From NCBI GenBank assembly GCA_041485125.1, contig JBGPIT010000051.1, positions 1 through 18,756 on the forward strand: a stretch of DNA of 18,756 nucleotides, written 5' to 3'. Below, piece by piece: positions 14,828 through 18,756 of the stretch; position 1 is the first letter of the stretch, and every line of letters starts with the position of its first letter. The notes under the pieces were generated by a model. The model saw only the letters and a list, made by a program, of their open reading frames with translations. It searched no databases and had not been told where the DNA came from. Made by a program: the position numbers and the translations under genes. This DNA is from JBGPIT01 sp041485125. Its GTDB lineage: Bacteria; Desulfobacterota; Binatia; UTPRO1.

Positions 14828-16564
14828 ATGCCGGTCGCCGCCTCCGACTGGGCGTTCGCCGCGCTGGCGTTCGCCGCCGGCTTCCTCGTCTACGCGAACA
14901 CGCTCGGGCATCGCTTCGTCTGGGACGATCTCATCTGGCTCGATCAGAAGATCCGCTTCTACAAGGGTCCGCTCGACGTCTTCTTCGAGCCCGCGGATCT
15001 CCCGACATTCCGTGTGTACCGCCCGCTCACGCAAGGCACGTACTGGATCGACCAGCTGCTGTGGTGGCGGAACCCGCTCGGCTTCCATCTGACCTCCGTG
15101 ACCCTGCACGCCATCGCCTCCGGCTTGGTGTACGCCGTCACGCGCCGCCTCGGTGCGAGCGCCGCGGCGGCGCTCGTCGGCGCGCTGCTCTTCGCGGTGC
15201 ATCCGGTCCACACCGAGTCGGTCGCGTGGATCACGAGCCGGGTCGACGTACTGGCGACGGTCTTCGTCCTGCTCGCGGTGCTGGCCTTCGAGCGCTGGCG
15301 CGACGGCCGCTCGTGGACCGCACTCGCGACGATCACGGGGGCGTCCTTTCTTGCGGCGTCGAGCAAGGAGACGGGCGCGGTCGTGCCGCTCTTGCTCGCG
15401 GCGCGTACTTTCACGCTCGCCTTCGCCGGAAACGCCGACGCGGCCGGTGCGACACCACGATCACGAGGCAGCGTCTGGCGAACGGGCGCGGCCGGCATCG
15501 TCGCCGCCGCCGGCGGGGTCGCGATGTATCTGCTGCTCCGTCCCTCCGACCGCTCGTCGGGCTTGAGCCTGACGGGGTACGGCGCAAGCACGATCATCCG
15601 CTTGCTGGGCGCGTTCGGGTTCTACGTGCTGCGGGCCGTGCTGCCGATCGGCCTCGACGCCTACGTGCCGGAGGCGCCCGGCGATCCGCTCGTCCTCGCC
15701 CTCGGCGCGGCGGCCGTGGCGCTGACGATCTTCGCCTGCGTGCGGGCGCGGCGGGCGCCTCTCCACGCCTTCGCGATCCTCTGGTTCGCGATCGCGCTCG
15801 GTCCGTCGGTCCTCGTCGTCCTCGCCGAGCTCTCCGCGACGGCGGTTGCGGAGCGCTACCTCTACCTTCCCTCGGTGGGACTCGGCATCTTGGTCGCGGC
15901 CGAGCTCACGCGCCGTCCCGCGATCACGAGCCGTGCGAGCAGCCGGGCGGCCATCGCCGCGGTGCTCTTGGTCCTCACCGGGCTCACGCTCGCGCGCAAC
16001 CGGGTGTGGTACGACGACATCACGCTCTGGTCCGACCAGACGCGCACCGACACACGCCACGCGCTGCCGGCGATGAATCTCGGGGTGGCGCTGATGAACG
16101 CCGGCCGGCTCGCCGAGGCCGAGCAAGCCCTCCAGGCGGCGCTCGGCCGTGAAGCAACCGAGACGCTCCGGCGCGACAGCTACGTGAACCTCGGCTTGGT
16201 CGAGCTCCGTCTCGGCCATCTCGAACCGGCCGAGCAGGCCTTCACGAGCGCCAACGCGCTCGGGCGCCACGCCGTCGCGCTCACCGGCCTGGCGCAGGTC
16301 GCGCGCATACGGGCGAACGATCGTCTCGCCCACGGGGACGAGCAGGGCGCGACCGCCGAGCTGCTCCGCGCCAAGGAGGCGGCCACGGCCGCATTGGCGA
16401 TCAATCCGCGCAACGCGCTCGCCCACTACGTCCTCGCGGGCACCCTCTACCAGCTCGGCGACGTCGACGGCGCCGTCGCGGCCTACCGCCGCGTCGTCGA
16501 GATCGCACCCGACGGCAAGACGGGCGCCGACGCCGCGGAAGCGCTCCGACAGCTCACCGAGTAA
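14828..16564 (+). CDS. TMTC-like GT-C membrane protein with C-terminal TPRs
   Basis: This 578-residue protein has about ten hydrophobic helices in residues 8-390, then a soluble TPR domain (about 412-565). Diagnostic segments are the early loop FVWDDLIWL with D33/D34, YRPLT (64-68), NPLGFHLTSVTLHA, AVHPVHTESVAWITSRVD (about 123-140) and AERYLYLPSVGL (341-352). These are typical of TMTC/O-mannosyltransferase-like proteins with the GT-C fold. Donor and acceptor are unknown. By analogy it would transfer sugar from a lipid-linked donor at the outer face of the inner membrane, with TPRs facing the same side. The frame opens at GTG 14708, but its first 40 residues are polar and basic, so I prefer the ATG at 14828 (GAGG 11 bases upstream). 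The 129 bp of 14699-14827 then holds no separate gene. Confidence 0.88.
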   Translation: MPVAASDWAFAALAFAAGFLVYANTLGHRFVWDDLIWLDQKIRFYKGPLDVFFEPADLPTFRVYRPLTQGTYWIDQLLWWRNPLGFHLTSVTLHAIASGLVYAVTRRLGASAAAALVGALLFAVHPVHTESVAWITSRVDVLATVFVLLAVLAFERWRDGRSWTALATITGASFLAASSKETGAVVPLLLAARTFTLAFAGNADAAGATPRSRGSVWRTGAAGIVAAAGGVAMYLLLRPSDRSSGLSLTGYGASTIIRLLGAFGFYVLRAVLPIGLDAYVPEAPGDPLVLALGAAAVALTIFACVRARRAPLHAFAILWFAIALGPSVLVVLAELSATAVAERYLYLPSVGLGILVAAELTRRPAITSRASSRAAIAAVLLVLTGLTLARNRVWYDDITLWSDQTRTDTRHALPAMNLGVALMNAGRLAEAEQALQAALGREATETLRRDSYVNLGLVELRLGHLEPAEQAFTSANALGRHAVALTGLAQVARIRANDRLAHGDEQGATAELLRAKEAATAALAINPRNALAHYVLAGTLYQLGDVDGAVAAYRRVVEIAPDGKTGADAAEALRQLTE

Positions 16565-16593
16565 CGACGTGGCGGTGGCGCTGGTGTGCTTCG

Positions 16594-16605
16594 GCGAGCG
16601 CTCGC
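16594..16605. terminator. Palindrome between convergent TMTC-like and kinase genes
   Basis: GCGAGCGCTCGC is a perfect 12-bp palindrome in the 57-bp gap between convergent stops (16564 and 16622). The foldable stem is only 4 bp with a 4-base loop and there is no T tract. Its placement suggests a terminator but the support is weak. Confidence 0.25.
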
Positions 16606-16621
16606 TCGACCTGCACGGCTT

Positions 16622-18756
16622 CTAGCAGGGTGTCGGCGGCGGCGGCGCGAGCGGCGCGGTCGCTTCCGCGCCTGGTGTCGTGGCGTCATGCGGTCGGCAC
16701 GGCAGGACGACGGTGAAGCGGGTGCCCTTCCCGAGCTCGCTCGAGACCTCGACGCTGCCGCCCAGAACCTCGCAGTAGCGTCGCACGATGTAGAGGCCGA
16801 TGCCGCAGCCGTTGTGCGCCTCGCCGTTCGCGGCCTGCCGGTAGAGATCGAAGATGAACGGTAGCTCGGAGGCGGCGATGCCGCAGCCGGTGTCCTCGAC
16901 GGTGATCGTCAGCCGCTCGGCATCGAGGTGCCGCGCGCGCACCGTGATCGCGCCGGCACGCGTGAACTTGCGCGCGTTGCCGACCAGGTTGGTGAGGATC
17001 TGGCGCAGCTTGAGGCGATCCGACACGACGGGCGGCAGGTCGGGCTCGACGATCCAGCGCTCGCGCACGGCCGCACCGGCGGCGAGGAAGCGCTCGGTCG
17101 CCTGCAGCTCGGCGAAGAGCGAGCCGAGCGCGATCGTCTGCAGGCTCACGCGCACCCCGGCGGTCTCGAGGCGGAGCACGCTCAAGGTGTCCTCGACCAA
17201 GTTGGTGAGCGTGAGCGAGGCGTCGAGCATGCGCTGCAGGATGTCCTGGCGCGCGGCGAGGGTCGTGGCCGAGCCGTCGGTCGCGGCGTCGAGGAGCATC
17301 TCGATGTAGCCGATGAAGTGGTTCAGCGGCGTACGCAGCTCGTGCGACATCATGCCCATGAACTCGCTCTTCAAGCGGTCGGCCTCGGTGAGCCGCTCCT
17401 TCGCCGCACTGAGCTCGGCGTTCTGCGCGCCGAGCTGGCGCATGAACTGCTCGCGCTCGCGCGCGTACTCCTCCTCGTGGAAGGCGCGCGCCAAACGCTG
17501 CGCGAAGGTCGAGAGCAGGCGCGTGTCCTCCTCGCGAAGGGTGCGGGCGCGGGTGTCCATGACGCACACGACGCCCGCGACGTCGCCGTCGCGGCCGACG
17601 ATCGGCACGCCGACGTAGCTCATGAGGCCGCCGGCGGCGAGAAAGCGGTCGTGGGGGAAGCGCTGCGCGGCGTCGGTGTAGGCGCAAAGCTCCTTGTGCT
17701 CGCGCACCGACGCGCACGGCGTGTCGGCGATCGGCACGCGACCGCCGCGCGTGAGCGCGCCGTGCTCGTACCTCGCGAGCATGACGATATCGTCGCCGTC
17801 GAAGTGCTCGACGCTGACGACCGGCACCTCCAGCAGCTCCGCCAGCGTCACCGCGACGTGGTCCGCCACCTGCTCGACCGTGCCGCCGAGCGTGACCGCG
17901 AGATGGTAGAGCCCTTCGAGCCGCTGCACCGAGCGGCGCAGCTCGCTCGCGATGCGCTCGCGCTCGCTGACGTCGTGGACGATCGCCTGGATGACGGTGC
18001 CGTCGCCGACGTCAACGGCGCTGAGCGCGACGTCGACCGGGCACTCGCCGCCGTCGGCGCGACGGACCGAAGCGCCGATCTCGCCGCGGTAGGCCGCCCG
18101 GTCGTGCAACGAGACCGCGTCGCCCCGGGTGAAGAGGGTCTCGAACGAGCGCGCCTTCAGCTGCTCGTCGTCGAGCCCGGTGAGCTCGTGCGCGCGGCGG
18201 TTCGCCTCCTGCACGCGGCCGGTAACGGCGTCGATCAGGAGGATCGCGTCGCCGGCGCCCTCGAAGAGCGCCGCGTAGCGCGCCGCCGACGCCTGGCGTG
18301 AGCGGTCGATCTCGCCCGCCGCGGCGTTGAAGGCGCGCGCCATCCCGACCAGGTACGCATCGGTCGTGCCGGTGATGAGCTCGGCGGTCTCGCCGCGCGC
18401 CAGGCGGCCGGCCGCGAGGCTGAGATCCTCGGTGGCGTTGCGCAGCGCGAGCGCCTGCATCCACGCCAGCGCGCAACAGAGCCCGGTACTGAGGACGACC
18501 AGCGTGACGTGTGCGACCCACGCATACGGCACGGCCTCGGTGGCGGTCAGGCGCAGAGCGACCACCAGCGCGAGGACGGTCGGTGCCGCGAAGCTGACGA
18601 CGCGGACCCAGGTCTCGATGGTGCGCGCAGGATACGGGTCGAGACCACGCCGAACGGCGGCGAGACGTAAGGTGCGGCACGGACCGCTCACCAGCAGCTC
18701 GCCGAGCGTCAACGCAATCGCGCCGTAGAGCAATGCCGCGATCGCGCCACCGGTTA
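16622..18756 (-). CDS. Membrane-anchored PAS-GAF sensor histidine kinase (N-terminus possibly off the right edge)
   Basis: The frame is open to the window edge. The first possible start is TTG 18733, giving 703 residues, but hydrophobic coding sequence continues upstream of it, so the true start may lie beyond. Numbering from the TTG, hydrophobic helices are at about 1-15, 44-62 and 72-97. A HAMP-like linker follows (98-145), then a PAS domain (147-260, SFETLFTRGDA, HDVSERER) and a GAF domain (275-420). The HisKA H-box MSHELRTPLNHFIG has phosphoacceptor H464. The ATPase domain has N-box N586, G1 VEDTGCGIA (D614), F-box FIFDLYRQ and G2 NGCGIGLYIV. Everything needed for autophosphorylation is present. 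No response regulator is adjacent in the window, so it may be an orphan kinase, or its partner may lie to the right. The last 20 residues are a Pro/Ala tail. Confidence 0.92.
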   Translation of the reverse strand, partial: TGGAIAALLYGAIALTLGELLVSGPCRTLRLAAVRRGLDPYPARTIETWVRVVSFAAPTVLALVVALRLTATEAVPYAWVAHVTLVVLSTGLCCALAWMQALALRNATEDLSLAAGRLARGETAELITGTTDAYLVGMARAFNAAAGEIDRSRQASAARYAALFEGAGDAILLIDAVTGRVQEANRRAHELTGLDDEQLKARSFETLFTRGDAVSLHDRAAYRGEIGASVRRADGGECPVDVALSAVDVGDGTVIQAIVHDVSERERIASELRRSVQRLEGLYHLAVTLGGTVEQVADHVAVTLAELLEVPVVSVEHFDGDDIVMLARYEHGALTRGGRVPIADTPCASVREHKELCAYTDAAQRFPHDRFLAAGGLMSYVGVPIVGRDGDVAGVVCVMDTRARTLREEDTRLLSTFAQRLARAFHEEEYAREREQFMRQLGAQNAELSAAKERLTEADRLKSEFMGMMSHELRTPLNHFIGYIEMLLDAATDGSATTLAARQDILQRMLDASLTLTNLVEDTLSVLRLETAGVRVSLQTIALGSLFAELQATERFLAAGAAVRERWIVEPDLPPVVSDRLKLRQILTNLVGNARKFTRAGAITVRARHLDAERLTITVEDTGCGIAASELPFIFDLYRQAANGEAHNGCGIGLYIVRRYCEVLGGSVEVSSELGKGTRFTVVLPCRPHDATTPGAEATAPLAPPPPTPC

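Overview
The window is uniformly GC-rich chromosomal DNA, coding on both strands with no rRNA, tRNA, CRISPR array, insertion sequence or phage gene visible. It looks like a free-living, metabolically versatile, didermic bacterium with a large genome. The best taxonomic hint is the left-edge gene. It encodes a secreted protein with a duplicated cysteine module followed by a long Thr-Pro tract, a style I associate with uncultured Deltaproteobacteria-like lineages (Desulfobacterota/Binatota, possibly Myxococcota). That placement is inference; nothing in the window fixes the taxon.

Layout, left to right. (1) Minus strand, 1-1253: the Cys-rich/Thr-Pro exported protein, running off the left edge. 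(2) Plus strand, 1502-3819: a tight three-gene operon of an OsmC-type peroxiredoxin, a zinc-dependent medium-chain dehydrogenase and a glutathione-S-transferase-like protein (6-bp gap, then a 1-base stop/start overlap), closed by a hairpin. (3) Plus strand, 3927-7319: a 1130-residue signalling protein with zinc ribbons, a class III nucleotide cyclase domain, an AAA/STAND-type ATPase and TPR-like helices, ending at a 15-bp-stem hairpin shared with the convergent next gene. (4) Minus strand, 7377-8288: a hemerythrin-like protein with a long Lys/Ala/Arg histone-like tail, preceded by about 275 bp of non-coding DNA with a clear dyad. (5) 8564-9393: two small membrane proteins transcribed divergently from a 35-bp gap. 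(6) Minus strand, 13314 down to 9422: dienelactone hydrolase, universal stress protein and a family 57 glycoside hydrolase of the DUF3536 type. (7) Plus strand, 13351-16564: an alpha/beta hydrolase, an unknown coiled-coil protein and a TMTC-like GT-C membrane protein with TPRs. (8) Minus strand, 16622 to the right edge: a membrane-anchored PAS-GAF histidine kinase, possibly missing its N-terminus at the edge.

Functionally the window reads as stress and detoxification biology (OsmC, GST, dehydrogenase, hemerythrin, USP, dienelactone hydrolase) mixed with signal transduction (cyclase-ATPase, histidine kinase) and carbohydrate or envelope work (GH57, TMTC-like protein). I do not see a complete defence, secretion or biosynthetic system. 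The least explained items are the duplicated Cys-module/Thr-Pro protein, the hemerythrin with a nucleic-acid-binding-like tail, and the two divergent orphan membrane proteins. Very long open frames opposite several genes (for example 1136 codons at 3897-7307) are GC-skew artefacts and were not annotated.
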